This document shows, piece by piece, positions 45,515 through 54,909 of a stretch of DNA of 64,000 bases (the first letter of the stretch is position 1; each line of letters opens with the position of its first letter). The position numbers and the translations under genes were made by a program. The stretch is from Peribacillus loiseleuriae. GTDB lineage: Bacteria > Bacillota > Bacilli > Bacillales > DSM-1321. The DNA lies in NCBI RefSeq assembly GCF_001183985.1, contig NZ_LFZW01000001.1, positions 619,583 to 683,582 on the forward strand, given 5' to 3'. The notes below the pieces were generated by a model. The model did no database searches, had not been told where the DNA came from, and was given only the letters and a program-made list of their open reading frames with translations.

Positions 45515-46705
45515 TTAGCCTACATTTGCAGTTCCACGTACTGCTTTTCTTCCATGTAAGAAATAATATAAGAAGATGCAAGCAAATACCACAATAGCCA
45601 TCGTCACATACAATCCACGGAAGCCGATGACTGGAATCATAAATCCGAGAATAAATGGCCCAATCCCAACCCCTAAATCTGTAAAAATAAAGTAAGTAGA
45701 AGTGGCTAAGCCCATACGATGTTTCGGTGACACTTTAATGGAAATTGCTTGAGCACTTGACATAAACGTCCCATATCCAAGACCGACAAATACTCCAGCT
45801 ATTAAAAGGGCATAGCCAACATGTGCCTGACTAAGAATGATTAACCCGATGGTGAAAAATAGAAAAGCTGGATACATCACGAAATTTTCCCCTTTGGTAT
45901 CAAACCATCGGCCTGTAAACGGTCTTGATACTAAAATGGCCACTGCATAGACAACAAAGAAGAAACTAGCCACATCCACTAAATGTATTTCCTGTGAATA
46001 GGATGTAATGAAGGTAAGAATACTTGAATAACATAAGCCGATAAAGACAGCAATAATTGAAATCGGAAAGGCTTTTGGTTCAAAGAAATTGTTCAGCTTA
46101 AAGCCTTTCATGTTTGCTAATTGTTCGTTCGTAAATTCCACTTTGGTCACTTTTAAAAAGAAAGCCGCGATAAAACTAAGAGCTAAAAGAATCGTACATA
46201 AAACAAAGTTCATATTAAAACCGGCATGTTGATTGATAAATATGCCTAAAAACGGTCCAATTGCAGCAGCAAGAGTCACGCTCAATGCATAATAACCGGT
46301 CCCTTCCCCGCGTCGCTCATTCGGAATTACACTTGCGACAATGGTTCCCGTCGCTGTTGAAGCGATTCCAAATGCTGCACCGTGTAAGAAACGAATGATT
46401 AATAGGACAGTCATACTGTTTATGACAAAATAGAGAAGTGTGACAAGTAAAATCGCAATAAAACCAATATAAAGCATCTTTTTTCTGCCAACTTGTTCAA
46501 TCGATTTCCCAGAAAACAGACGTGCAATAAGTGCCCCTAATACGAAAATTCCAGAAGCAAGGCCTGCCATACTTGGCGATGCTTGAAATTTCTCTGTTGC
46601 GTACAGCGAAATCGTCGCGATCAATAAGTAAAATGTGAAGTAAAGAAAAAAGTTCGCAATAGAAACAATTAAGAAATCCTTCGTCCATAATTTTGGTTTA
46701 TTCAC
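45515..46705 (-). CDS. yfkF: MFS drug/solute exporter (YfkF-like)
   Basis: Major facilitator of 396 residues with twelve helices. Motif A lies in loop 2-3 (LFSGKSIEQVGRKKMLYIG), and FLHGAAFGIASTATGTIVASV in helix 5 is like drug-proton antiporters (motif C region GPFLGIFI in helix 5-6). It overlaps the MarR-family regulator gene upstream by eight bases, so both form one operon and the regulator probably controls the exporter. Position beside yfkAB fits B. subtilis YfkF; the substrate is unknown. Confidence 0.82.
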   Translation of the reverse strand: MNKPKLWTKDFLIVSIANFFLYFTFYLLIATISLYATEKFQASPSMAGLASGIFVLGALIARLFSGKSIEQVGRKKMLYIGFIAILLVTLLYFVINSMTVLLIIRFLHGAAFGIASTATGTIVASVIPNERRGEGTGYYALSVTLAAAIGPFLGIFINQHAGFNMNFVLCTILLALSFIAAFFLKVTKVEFTNEQLANMKGFKLNNFFEPKAFPISIIAVFIGLCYSSILTFITSYSQEIHLVDVASFFFVVYAVAILVSRPFTGRWFDTKGENFVMYPAFLFFTIGLIILSQAHVGYALLIAGVFVGLGYGTFMSSAQAISIKVSPKHRMGLATSTYFIFTDLGVGIGPFILGFMIPVIGFRGLYVTMAIVVFACIFLYYFLHGRKAVRGTANVG

Positions 46706-47138
46706 TTTTATTCCCCTCTTTATTAATAAGGTTTTCTCGTATCAAAGGAAAAATTTGAGAAGCTGTCTCCTGCATTTCCTCAGGAATTTCTTTCATAATG
46801 CTATACTCCAACTCGGTGATCTTTGAACGACATACTTGATAAATTTCTTCTCCCAAATTTGTTAATTGAATAATTTTTTCACGTCGATCTTTTCCAGGGA
46901 TTTGCTTTATAAGTTGCATTTCTTCCAAACGGTGGACAGATCTCGTAATAGAAGGTTTTTCAATATTGTAATGTGTAGAAATATCCACAAGAGTAGACGG
47001 TCCGTTGCCTTTTACGAAAAAAATAACCTGCCATAAGGAGTAGGAGAGGTCATGTTCCCCGAGTAATACATTTAGCTTGGAAATGAGCGGTCTGTATACA
47101 GATAAATAGCGCTGAAAAAAGCCTTGCAAATGGATCAC
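46698..47138 (-). CDS. MarR-family transcription regulator
   Basis: Winged-helix regulator of 146 residues. The DNA-binding core reads STLVDISTHYNIEKPSITRSVHRLEEMQLI and the wing PGKDRREKIIQLT with the conserved DRR. It is the first gene of an operon with the MFS exporter. A palindrome overlapping the -10 box of its promoter at 47153-47212 suggests autorepression, relieved by a ligand that the exporter may remove. Confidence 0.88.
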   Translation of the reverse strand: MIHLQGFFQRYLSVYRPLISKLNVLLGEHDLSYSLWQVIFFVKGNGPSTLVDISTHYNIEKPSITRSVHRLEEMQLIKQIPGKDRREKIIQLTNLGEEIYQVCRSKITELEYSIMKEIPEEMQETASQIFPLIRENLINKEGNKSE

Positions 47139-47152
47139 TCCTCTCGAAATAA

Positions 47153-47212
47153 ATAGTTACCTTTATTAACTATTAACAAGGTTAACTATACTCTTTTTAT
47201 CGGAATTGTCAA
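47153..47212 (-). promoter_or_regulatory. Promoter and palindromic operator of the MarR/MFS operon
   Basis: On the minus strand TTGACA (47207-47212) and TATAGT (47185-47190) have a 16-bp spacer. ATAGTTAACCTTG (47178-47190) and the near-inverse AAAGGTAACTAT (47152-47163) flank GTTAATAGTTAATA, giving a repeated GTTAA pattern over the -10 box and start site, well placed for a MarR dimer. Confidence 0.65.
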
Positions 47213-47359
47213 GTAGGGGAGGAAGGTTGCTACCCATTTAGGAATGAAAAATTTATAAAAAGATCGCATTCAGACGGTTGGCTGATATACTTACAAATCG
47301 GCTGAAATTGTATATACAATTTCTTTTTCCACATGAAATGATTAAGCTATTTGCTCCAT

Positions 47360-48100
47360 TTATTCATACCAAAGCAGTTCTACTTTCATTTTCTTGCCCT
47401 TTTTCTTTTTTTTATCAGTAATCTGCCATTCTCCGTTTGTTTTTTTCAAGAAATACACATAATTTGTACCGTCTGTTCTTTTAAAGAGAATATAGCCATG
47501 ATTGTCTTTAATAAAAGTTACGGGGGCGATAACGCTTTTATAGGGAGGCTTAATTTCAGGATTTAGAATCGTCGTCACAATCCTTTCTGCAATATGAGAA
47601 AGTGACTTAAATTCCATCTGTATTTCAGATTCAAAAAAAAGTTGATTGTATGTATATTTCTGGTGATTTTTCAAGTTAAGCGCAAATGCGTGTTGAATAT
47701 CCGCTAGCGTTTCTTTGTAAAACTGTTGAACGTTTGTCTCTTCCGCATCGCCCACGTGAACAAAATCTATTGCTTTCACTTCTTTAGGATCTACATGTAA
47801 GGTAATCGTATCGGTTCCATAAGGAGGATTATGGGCGTGCTCAAAAGTAGTAACCTGCACCTTTACGATAAAGCTAAACCCACCTTCTTGTTCCCTCTGA
47901 ATATTTATAATTTTCGCATCATATAATCCGTATTGCTTGTTCGTTTTATAAAATTTTTGAATTTCTTTAGAAATAGCAGGATTTAGCGTCGTTATTAATG
48001 TGTCATTTAAGTCTTGATAACTTGGGCTCGCAGTAGCGATATTCGGTTGAAAAATAAAATTCAACATAACCAGTGTAAAAATGAAAACCCAATTTTTCAT
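47360..48100 (-). CDS. Secreted DUF3888-type protein
   Basis: Protein of 246 residues with a signal peptide (KNWVFIFTLVMLNFIFQPN, cleaved near ATA). The following YQDLNDTLITTLNPAISKEI, TNKQYGLYDAKIINIQRE and GTDTITLHVDP blocks resemble DUF3888 proteins, secreted and of unknown function; the second half has no recognised domain. The ATG at 48100 follows GGGGAGGAAT; an in-frame upstream start at 48163 lacks such a site. A Lys-rich tail (DKKKKKGKKMK) is notable. Confidence 0.6.
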   Translation of the reverse strand: MKNWVFIFTLVMLNFIFQPNIATASPSYQDLNDTLITTLNPAISKEIQKFYKTNKQYGLYDAKIINIQREQEGGFSFIVKVQVTTFEHAHNPPYGTDTITLHVDPKEVKAIDFVHVGDAEETNVQQFYKETLADIQHAFALNLKNHQKYTYNQLFFESEIQMEFKSLSHIAERIVTTILNPEIKPPYKSVIAPVTFIKDNHGYILFKRTDGTNYVYFLKKTNGEWQITDKKKKKGKKMKVELLWYE

Positions 48101-48295
48101 CGTCTTATTCCTCCCCAAACATTTACGGTTACTATATCCCATTTCAAAAAAAGTTATTAGCAATCATGTTGAGCGTATTCAAATCATATATGTAGAAGGA
48201 AATTGGCTTGGACGTATGGAAGTCATCTTGTATCTACCCTAGGATGTCATGCTAATACGTGCCTGACTTAACCGAAGAAGAGGTGATCTAAGTAA

Positions 48296-49075
48296 ATGGC
48301 GCAATTTGTGAAAGTTGAAAAGGAAGACAAACTAGCGATTATTACGATAACGAATCCCCCTTTGAACGTCATCAGCAGACAAGTTTTTCGAGATTTAAAA
48401 GAAGTCTTTACCTATCTTATCCATGATAACGAGACGATTGCGGTTATTATAACGGGATCCGGTTATACGGCGTTTGCAGCAGGAGCAGATAGTAAAGAAT
48501 TCCCCAACATGTTCGGCGATGAGATGATAAAACAGCAAATTATAGAATGCCATGAGGCGCTAAATCTTATCGCTACATGTCCAAAACCGACCATCGCTGT
48601 CTTAAACGGCATAACACTAGGTGGTGGCTGTGAGCTGGCGCTTGCTTGTGATATCCGTATTGCCGAGGAACAGATTCAAATTGGACTGCCTGAAGTAAAG
48701 CTTGGCTTGTTTCCAGGTGGTGGTGGTACACAAAGATTACCTCGCCTCATAGGAATAGCAAAGGCGAAGGAGATGATGCTTTTGGGCGACCCGATATCCG
48801 CACTGCAAGCAGAAAAAATTGGCCTCGTTAATCGGATCGTTAAAAGAGGAACAGGGCTAATCGAAGGAAAGAACCTCGCAGCTAAAATCGCCAAAAACTC
48901 CTTGCAATCCTTATCAAGGATTAAACAAGCCATTGATGAAGGCTTTGAAACCTCGATTGACAAAGGACTTCAATTAGAGGCGGAGTTGTTTGTCGAGATT
49001 TTTCGAACAGAGGATAGTAAAGAAGGCGTTTTGGCATTCATTGAAAAACGCAAACCGGTGTTTCAGCATAAATAA
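48296..49075 (+). CDS. Enoyl-CoA hydratase/isomerase family protein
   Basis: Crotonase-fold enzyme of 259 residues. The oxyanion-hole blocks are FAAGADSKEFPNM and NGITLGGGCELALACDIRIA, and the catalytic Glu lies in GLPEVKLGLFPGGGGTQRLP. It would hydrate 2-enoyl-CoA in fatty acid or branched-chain degradation. The ATG lies about 12 bases after AGAAGAGGTG. It is monocistronic, so the pathway is not defined by neighbours. Confidence 0.88.
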   Translation: MAQFVKVEKEDKLAIITITNPPLNVISRQVFRDLKEVFTYLIHDNETIAVIITGSGYTAFAAGADSKEFPNMFGDEMIKQQIIECHEALNLIATCPKPTIAVLNGITLGGGCELALACDIRIAEEQIQIGLPEVKLGLFPGGGGTQRLPRLIGIAKAKEMMLLGDPISALQAEKIGLVNRIVKRGTGLIEGKNLAAKIAKNSLQSLSRIKQAIDEGFETSIDKGLQLEAELFVEIFRTEDSKEGVLAFIEKRKPVFQHK

Positions 49076-49142
49076 GACAGCTGCAAAGTGAACTAACCCA
49101 CAAAATGAAAGCTTTGAATAAAGAACGAAATTTCCTGTAACA

Positions 49143-49191
49143 GTAAAAACAAAAGAGCCAAGATCTTTCCCTTAGGGACCAAACTTGGCTC
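49143..49191 (-). terminator. Terminator of the small membrane protein gene
   Basis: On the minus strand GAGCCAAG and CTTGGCTC pair around a 21-base loop and are followed by TTTTGTTTTT. Confidence 0.75.
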
Positions 49192-49201
49192 AACAATATG
49201 T

Positions 49202-49372
49202 TTATTTTATGTCAGTATTCTGTTCTCCCTCAGTCGTTTCTTCATCACCATAAAATGTTGGTTCAACCAACTCTTCATTCTTTAAACCGCTTCTTAGAAA
49301 ATAGATAAAAATCGTTCCAATAATCCCTAAAATGATGACAAAGCCAATCGTTACGACCCACCACAAAGTCAT
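49202..49372 (-). CDS. Small single-helix membrane protein, unknown
   Basis: Protein of 56 residues with one membrane helix (LWWVVTIGFVIILGIIGTIF) and an acidic cytoplasmic or outer tail rich in Glu (EELVEPTFYGDEETTEGE). The ATG at 49372 follows AAAGGGGGAAT; an in-frame start at 49423 has no ribosome site. Its own terminator lies directly downstream. I do not recognise a family. Confidence 0.7.
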   Translation of the reverse strand: MTLWWVVTIGFVIILGIIGTIFIYFLRSGLKNEELVEPTFYGDEETTEGEQNTDIK

Positions 49373-49489
49373 ATAAATTCCCCCTTTGTACAGGTATATG
49401 CCCAAACATAGATTATTTTCCAAATTCCACTTCGTATAATTTCAATCCTGATTCAAACACTAAGTAAAAAAGAGTAGAGGAGCGGAATT

Positions 49490-50287
49490 ATGAAAAGGTT
49501 AATATTCGTACCAATGGTGCTGATGCTGTTTTTTGTCACGCAGCTGGAAGCATTCGCGACAAACTCGAATGCACCTAATCATTGGGGGTTTAATAAAGGC
49601 AAAAACGAGCAGCCAGCACAAGCGGGTGCTAAGCTTGATGAGATGACGAAGAAGCATGGTGCTCTTTACAAAGGAAGCTCAGAAAAGAAGGAGATTTATC
49701 TGACCTTTGATAATGGCTATGAAAATGGGTATACGGCAAACATTCTAAATATTTTGCGTCGTCAACATGTGCCTGCAACGTTTTTCGTAACGGGGCATTA
49801 CTTGAAAACAACACCTGAATTGGTTGTAAGAATGGTACGGGAAGGACATATCGTCGGTAATCATTCTTGGAGTCATCCGGATATGACGACAAAAACGGAC
49901 GATGTCATTCGAAATGAATTACAGAAGGTGAAGGAAGAAACTGAGCGAATTACAGGACAGAAAACGATGAACTATTTACGCCCACCGCGTGGAATCTTTA
50001 GTGAGCGTACAATGGCCATCGCAAATCAAGAAGGTTATACTCATATCTTCTGGTCGCTAGCCTTTAAAGATTGGATTGTCGATCAGCAAAAAGGAGCAAG
50101 CTATTCGTATAATGAAGTGATGAAACAGATTCATCCCGGTGCCGTTCTTTTGCTACATACTGTATCAAAGGATAATGCCGAAGCGCTTGATTCGATCATT
50201 ACTGATTTGAAAAAGCAGGGGTATACGTTTAAGAGCTTGGATGATTTAATGATTGAACAGCAGATAGAGAATCCGATGTTGTACTAG
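49490..50287 (+). CDS. pdaA: Spore cortex delta-lactam deacetylase PdaA
   Basis: Polysaccharide deacetylase of 265 residues that deacetylates N-acetylmuramic acid on the way to muramic delta-lactam in spore cortex. A signal peptide (RLIFVPMVLMLFFVT, cleaved near AFA) precedes the NodB domain: LTFDNGYENGYT with the Asp pair, GNHSWSHPDMT (metal His residues), YLRPPRG and the closing VLLLHTVSKD. The Asn after FD and the short PNHWGF segment near the N-terminus are typical of PdaA. AGGAGCGG precedes the ATG. It is sporulation-linked, so a forespore sigma factor is expected; no promoter was assigned. Confidence 0.9.
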   Translation: MKRLIFVPMVLMLFFVTQLEAFATNSNAPNHWGFNKGKNEQPAQAGAKLDEMTKKHGALYKGSSEKKEIYLTFDNGYENGYTANILNILRRQHVPATFFVTGHYLKTTPELVVRMVREGHIVGNHSWSHPDMTTKTDDVIRNELQKVKEETERITGQKTMNYLRPPRGIFSERTMAIANQEGYTHIFWSLAFKDWIVDQQKGASYSYNEVMKQIHPGAVLLLHTVSKDNAEALDSIITDLKKQGYTFKSLDDLMIEQQIENPMLY

Positions 50288-50371
50288 GGGGCAGACCTCA
50301 CACTCGCACACTATTTATATGTGTCATATACACGTCATTTACCAGAAAGAGTAGATGTGGGGTCTGACCCC
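50287..50371 (+). repeat. Dispersed repeat, family 4, copy 2
   Basis: GGGGCAGACCTCACACTCG at the left and GTAGATGTGGGGTCTGACCC at the right align with the minus strand of 45421-45506; the middle keeps CACGTCATTT. It starts at the pdaA stop codon. The ends GGGGCAGAC / GTCTGACCC are inverted repeats. Confidence 0.7.
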
Positions 50372-50454
50372 GGGTTATTCCGGAAGATTTCATTAGAAGA
50401 GCAGTCATTTATGTGCTATTCTTGTTGGAAAAAGGAAACAATGAAGGTGATAGG

Positions 50455-51096
50455 ATGGCTACTAAATTTAAAATCGAACAACCAAAGATTCCTTATGATT
50501 TAACTCCAACAGATTTTCACGTAATGGACGACGAACCTTATTATGAATTGTGCATCATCAGCGATTGCTCGATCATTGGGGAAGACATCCATCGAATCAG
50601 ATTTGAACAAGTGATATTTAAAAATGTGACCTTTGTCGATGTGTCATTCCGCAATATTGAATTAACAGATGTGATTTTTGAAAAGTGTAATCTATCCAAT
50701 ACAGATTTTAGCGATGCCATTATTCATCGCGTTGAATTCAAGGAATCGAAAATACTAGGTCTGAATCTATCAGATGCAACATTAGGCAATGTTCGGTTCG
50801 AAAATTGTCATGCAAACTTAAGTAATTTTGGCTTTGCAAAATTAAAACAGGTTATGTTTGATTCGTGTTCGCTTTGCAATGTCGATGTATTTGAAGCAAA
50901 GTTCAACAAAGTAGCTTTCAAGCAATGTGATTTAAATGAAGCGAACTTTATCGGAACATCTCTTAAAGGCGTGGATCTAAGTAACTGCCGATTTCAGCAA
51001 ATCAGCGTATCACTTGACGATCTTAAAGGCTGCGAGGTTTCAACAGAGCAAGCCATTGGCTTTGCTGCTTTGATGGGGCTGAAGATTAAGGAATAA
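50455..51096 (+). CDS. Pentapeptide-repeat protein
   Basis: Protein of 213 residues built largely of pentapeptide repeats (A/C-D/N-L/F-x-x pattern), for example CNLSNTDFSDAII, NLSDATLGNVRFENCHANLS, CDLNEANFIG and VDLSNCRF, which fold into a right-handed square beta-helix. Relatives include Qnr/MfpA-type gyrase protectors and many proteins of unknown role; nothing here proves gyrase binding. The ATG at 50455 follows GAAGGTGAT. It is monocistronic with a terminator right after the stop. Confidence 0.82.
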   Translation: MATKFKIEQPKIPYDLTPTDFHVMDDEPYYELCIISDCSIIGEDIHRIRFEQVIFKNVTFVDVSFRNIELTDVIFEKCNLSNTDFSDAIIHRVEFKESKILGLNLSDATLGNVRFENCHANLSNFGFAKLKQVMFDSCSLCNVDVFEAKFNKVAFKQCDLNEANFIGTSLKGVDLSNCRFQQISVSLDDLKGCEVSTEQAIGFAALMGLKIKE

Positions 51097-51098
51097 GG

Positions 51099-51138
51099 AA
51101 AAAGCTCATTCTTCTTAAGGGAGAAGGAGCTTTTTTTG
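51099..51138 (+). terminator. Terminator after the pentapeptide gene
   Basis: AAAAAGCTC and GAGCTTTTT pair with an inner TTCTTCT/AGAAG stem and end in a T tract. Confidence 0.88.
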
Positions 51139-51305
51139 ACATATGTTTCGCCAAAGATTTCATCGTGCTTCAGAGCATCCAATATACCTATTATCATTAA
51201 ATCGATACGGTCTATCTATTAACCATGATCTAGTTCTTGCCCACCGCTACCGCATCGTATCGCATATATGCTATAATACGTGGAAAACTGTTAAAGGAAG
51301 GTATT

Positions 51306-52190
51306 ATGTGGACGGAAACGATACAGGTAGAAGCGCCTTATAATTTTGATTTAGTTCTTGATCGCTTAAGCTTAGATCCTTTACAAATCATTGATTTTGA
51401 AAAGCGGACGATTAAGGTGCCGCTATATATAGAAGAAACACCGCTCATCGTTCAGATTCAAAGTATCGGCCATACGGACAATCCTACGTTTATTTTGCAA
51501 GGGGAGCGAAATGAATATAAGGAAAAGGCACTTGAGAGAGTGAAGAAAGTATTTCATTTTCACGAGCCATTAGCAAAAATCGCAACGCATTTTCAAGAGA
51601 CAGACCTACAGGCATTATTTACCGAGCATCGCGGCACACCTATTGTGTTAGACTTCGATTATTATAGCTGTCTTGTAAGATGCATCATCCATCAACAACT
51701 AAACCTCTCCTTTGCCCATACGCTAACAGAACGCTATGTAAAAACATTTGGCTTTGAAATAGATGGTGTACCATTTTTTCCGACACCGGAACGGGCAGCC
51801 AAACTAACGGTGGAAGAATTGCGTGACATTCAATTTAGCACGCGAAAAGCAGAGTATGTGATTGGTTTATCACAGAAGATAGCCACTGGAGAGTTACATT
51901 TAAAACAACTAGCAGAAAAAACAGACACGGAAATCATCGATACACTCGTAAAAATAAGAGGGATTGGCAATTGGACGGCAGAAAACTTCCTGCTATTTGG
52001 CGTTGGAAGACCAGATTTGTTTCCAGTCGCTGATATTGGTATCCAAAGGGCTTTGCAGCAATTATATAACTTACCGCAAAAGCCGACCAAAGAAGAAATG
52101 CTCAAATATAGCGAAAACTGGTCGCCCTATTTAAGCTATGCCTCCCTCTATTTATGGAGAAGTACGGAAAAACGGAGTGAAAAGAAATGA
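51306..52190 (+). CDS. yfjP: DNA-3-methyladenine glycosylase II (AlkA-like, YfjP)
   Basis: Base-excision repair glycosylase of 294 residues. An N-terminal AlkA-like domain is followed by the helix-hairpin-helix-GPD core: [15 protein letters not shown], the hairpin [19 protein letters not shown] and the catalytic Asp in [12 protein letters not shown]. It removes alkylated purines from DNA. The ATG at 51306 follows AAAGGAAGG; an in-frame ATG at 51237 has no ribosome site. It overlaps the next gene by four bases (ATGA). The same pair, yfjP-yfjO, occurs in B. subtilis. Confidence 0.88.
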   Translation: MWTETIQVEAPYNFDLVLDRLSLDPLQIIDFEKRTIKVPLYIEETPLIVQIQSIGHTDNPTFILQGERNEYKEKALERVKKVFHFHEPLAKIATHFQETDLQALFTEHRGTPIVLDFDYYSCLVRCIIHQQLNLSFAHTLTERYVKTFGFEIDGVPFFPTPERAAKLTVEELRDIQFSTRKAEYVIGLSQKIATGELHLKQLAEKTDTEIIDTLVKIRGIGNWTAENFLLFGVGRPDLFPVADIGIQRALQQLYNLPQKPTKEEMLKYSENWSPYLSYASLYLWRSTEKRSEKK

Positions 52191-53569
52191 GCCAAACTCA
52201 AGATCAACAACTAGAAGTCAACCAAACTTTCCCATTAACGATAAAACGACTCGGCATTAACGGCGAAGGAGTCGGTTATTTTAAGAAAAAAGTCGTCTTC
52301 GTCCCTGGTGCATTACCTGGTGAAGAAATCGTTGCGATTGCAACAAAAGTAGATCAGAAATTTTCTCAAGCAAAAATTAAACAAATCCGCAAAGCATCAC
52401 CACACCGCGTTGCAGCACCTTGCCCGGTCTATGAACAATGCGGTGGCTGCCAACTACAGCACCTCAGCTATGACCAACAACTTGTCGAAAAACGCGACAT
52501 CGTCGTTCAAGCGATGGAACGCTATCTAAGAGTTCCCATTGAATCATTAAATATTAAAGAAACGATCGGCATGGAAGACCCATGGAATTATCGAAACAAA
52601 AGCCAGTTCCAGGTCGGCATGAAAGAAGGCAAGATCATTGCCGGACTATACGGTACCGACTCACACCAGCTAATTGATATTCCAAACTGTCTGGTCCAGC
52701 ATAAAGCAACGAATAAAGTAACAAGAACGGTAAAGAAAATCTTAAAGAACTTAGATATTTCCATTTATAACGAGCGGAAGAAAAAAGGCGTAATCCGTAC
52801 CGTGATCACACGTGTTGGTTTCGAAACAGGAGAAGTCCAAGTCGTCTTAGTCACAAGAACAAACGAAATCCCAAGAAAAGACGAACTTATCAAGCAAATT
52901 CGCGATCAACTACCAGAAGTGAAATCACTTGTTCAAAATGTGAATGACCGCAATACATCCGTCATCTTTGGCGACAAAACGATTCACCTGGCAGGAGAAC
53001 GCATCATCAATGAAACACTTGGAGACCTGTCTTACGAACTATCAGCAAGAACCTTCTTCCAGCTGAACCCTGTCCAAACAGTCAAGCTTTACAACGAAGT
53101 CAAGCAAGCAGCAGCCCTAACAGGACAAGAAAAAGTCGTCGATGCCTATTGCGGAGTCGGCACAATCGGCCTTTGGTTATCGGATCAAGCTAAAGAAGTT
53201 CGCGGCATGGACATCATCAAAGAATCGATTGATGACGCTAAGAAAAATGCCAAAAAGCACAATCGGAACAACGTTCATTACGAGGTTGGTAAAGCAGAAA
53301 ACGTTATGCCGCGTTGGGTGAAGGAAGGTTTTAGACCGGATGTTATTGTTGTCGATCCACCAAGAACCGGTTGTGACCAAGCATTATTGCGCACGATGAT
53401 GAAAGTAAAGCCGAAGAAGATCGTTTATGTGTCATGTAATCCATCGACATTGGCGAAGGATTTGCAGGAGTTGAGTACGCTTTATAGGGTTGAGAGCATG
53501 CAGCCTGTGGATATGTTTCCGCAAACTTCTCATGTGGAGTGCTGTTCACTACTTATATTAAAAGATTAA
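52187..53569 (+). CDS. yfjO: 23S rRNA (uracil-C5)-methyltransferase, RlmD/RumA family (YfjO-like)
   Basis: SAM-dependent RNA methyltransferase of 460 residues. An N-terminal TRAM domain ([18 protein letters not shown]) is followed by the [4Fe-4S] Cys cluster [17 protein letters not shown] and the catalytic domain with [15 protein letters not shown] (SAM), [10 protein letters not shown] and [13 protein letters not shown], whose Cys is the nucleophile. It makes m5U in 23S rRNA; the exact position is not given by the sequence, and a tRNA target is possible. Translation is coupled to the glycosylase gene upstream. Confidence 0.88.
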   Translation: MSQTQDQQLEVNQTFPLTIKRLGINGEGVGYFKKKVVFVPGALPGEEIVAIATKVDQKFSQAKIKQIRKASPHRVAAPCPVYEQCGGCQLQHLSYDQQLVEKRDIVVQAMERYLRVPIESLNIKETIGMEDPWNYRNKSQFQVGMKEGKIIAGLYGTDSHQLIDIPNCLVQHKATNKVTRTVKKILKNLDISIYNERKKKGVIRTVITRVGFETGEVQVVLVTRTNEIPRKDELIKQIRDQLPEVKSLVQNVNDRNTSVIFGDKTIHLAGERIINETLGDLSYELSARTFFQLNPVQTVKLYNEVKQAAALTGQEKVVDAYCGVGTIGLWLSDQAKEVRGMDIIKESIDDAKKNAKKHNRNNVHYEVGKAENVMPRWVKEGFRPDVIVVDPPRTGCDQALLRTMMKVKPKKIVYVSCNPSTLAKDLQELSTLYRVESMQPVDMFPQTSHVECCSLLILKD

Positions 53570-53591
53570 AATTAGATGTAACAGTGAGTTA

Positions 53592-53627
53592 AGAGCCTTT
53601 CCTGAGTTGGAAGGCTTTTAGTTTTTG
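53592..53627 (+). terminator. Terminator of the yfjP-yfjO pair
   Basis: AGCCTTTCC pairs with GGAAGGCTT and is followed by TTAGTTTTT. It marks the end of the conserved block and the start of accessory DNA. Confidence 0.85.
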
Positions 53628-53665
53628 TTAAATTTTTACGTAGATGAAGAAGTGGCATATGACCT

Positions 53666-53980
53666 CTACGCTGCCAGAGATAGACATGGTTTCGGATTGT
53701 AACAGATTGAGTTTGAAAATGTTGTTGATATAACAGGTTTGATTTTTTTTGCGTAAACTCTTTGTTTTGGGCTTATGAAGTCCGTCGGATGAAGGTGGCT
53801 TATGGCTATTTGTAGAGTTTTTTTAGACTGAAATTCAAGAGTAGAAACACGATTAGAAATCACTTGAAGTTGTCCGCCTAAAGATTCGATTCTTTTTTCA
53901 TACGTTTTGAGTAAACGATAGACTTCCTCGGGTCCTTGATGATAAATGTCTAAAAACTGTTTGTAGTTTATACCCTTCAC
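53666..53980 (-). pseudogene. IS66-family transposase, N-terminal remnant
   Basis: The frame opens behind AAAGGAGGTG and reads INYKQFLDIYHQGPEEVYRL, then a coiled coil (YEKRIESLGGQLQVISNRVS). The expected [14 protein letters not shown] block is present only in frameshifted form ([17 protein letters not shown]). This is the start of the large IS66 transposase TnpC. The catalytic part is absent downstream. It is a decayed insertion at the boundary between core and accessory DNA. Confidence 0.75.
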
Positions 53981-54262
53981 CTCCTTTAATTTGATATCTT
54001 AAGTGTTCACTAGTTATCAAGAAATCAAGCATAGAGGCGAGTTTATTTTAAAAAAATCACATGGGGTCTGAGTAGTTACGGTTTAGTGGAGTAGAGAGTG
54101 AAAATCATAGATAGAATTGAGGAGACTTTATATGCGGTAGGATTCCCAGATTAAATACTTTATAATGAATAATTAGGTAATTTTATCTATATTTTTTATT
54201 ATATGGTATTATTAAAATAGGTCTAAAATACCTATTTTAAACAAATGTTGTGAGGGATGCAT
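53981..54262. other. Gap with a repeat-end relic
   Basis: No gene. GGGGTCTGAG at 54063 looks like a lone end of repeat family 4. AT-rich DNA before 54263 (TATGGTATTATTAAAAT) probably contains a promoter, but no clear hexamer pair was fixed. Confidence 0.35.
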
Positions 54263-54568
54263 ATGGATGAATTAGTAAGTGTATTAAAAGAAATACGAGA
54301 TGGCATAAACAACTTAAATAATAGTATGAATGAAATGAAAGGTTATGGGGTTTATAATTCTATTTCAGATGTGTATGAAAAATTGGATAATATAAATGGG
54401 ACTTTAGAAGAGATAAAAGGAACAGGATTATATAATTCTATTTCAGATGTACATGATAAGTTAGATCAAATAAAGGGTAACGAATTATATGATTCTATAT
54501 CTGATGTTTGTAATAAATTAGACGAAGTTGTTTCAGCTCTTCAATCTATTGAAATTAGTGTAATGTAA
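54263..54568 (+). CDS. Helical repeat protein of unknown function
   Basis: Protein of 101 residues with no hydrophobic segment. Three copies of a block YxSISDVxxKLD start near residues 31, 57 and 76 (YNSISDVYEKLD, YNSISDVHDKLD, YDSISDVCNKLD), joined by NINGTLEEIKG-type linkers; a coiled coil is likely. The ATG at 54263 is favoured by GAGGG six bases upstream; the ATG two codons earlier is an alternative. Its own terminator follows. I do not know the family. A second, dead copy of the same gene lies at 55729-55896. Confidence 0.65.
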   Translation: MDELVSVLKEIRDGINNLNNSMNEMKGYGVYNSISDVYEKLDNINGTLEEIKGTGLYNSISDVHDKLDQIKGNELYDSISDVCNKLDEVVSALQSIEISVM

Positions 54569-54595
54569 TAGAGAGTATGTAGATAAACTATTTAT

Positions 54596-54622
54596 AAGGA
54601 GGAGCATATGCTCTTCCTTTTT
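54596..54622 (+). terminator. Terminator of the repeat-protein gene
   Basis: AAGGA/TCCTT outer and GGAGCATATGCTC inner palindrome, then TTTTT. Confidence 0.8.
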
Positions 54623-54777
54623 GAGATGGAAAATTTGTGTACAATTGTTTCTCCAGAAAGAAGGTAAAACAGTGAAAAAAACTAATACATATAAGTGATA
54701 AATTAAATGATATTAGTCGCGGGTATAATTCGAAAATGTCTATAGAAGGGTAACAACGATGAACTGATTGGAATATT

Positions 54778-54909
54778 TTACAGCCAATTATAAATGGTAT
54801 TTGGATTGATATATAGTTCTCTCACTGTCTGGGCAAATGACTTGTTTTGCTCAATCATCATTTGTACAGTACTTCTTTTGAAATCTTCTTCAAATAATTT
54901 TCTCCACAT
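54778..54909 (-). pseudogene. IS3-family transposase OrfA remnant
   Basis: A 43-codon frame on the minus strand reads MWRKLFEEDFKRSTVQMMIE then QNKSFAQTVRELYINPNTIY and NWL, the N-terminal helix-turn-helix of IS3-family OrfA. A stop follows, and no OrfB is nearby. It is a short fossil between the two unknown genes. Confidence 0.7.

Noticed and set aside
54350..54520. Short spaced DNA repeats (TATAATTCTATTTCAGATGT twice, a third variant) as a possible CRISPR array
   Set aside because: The repeats are in frame inside a protein gene, spaced unevenly (78 and 57 bases), and encode the same amino acids; there is no cas gene.
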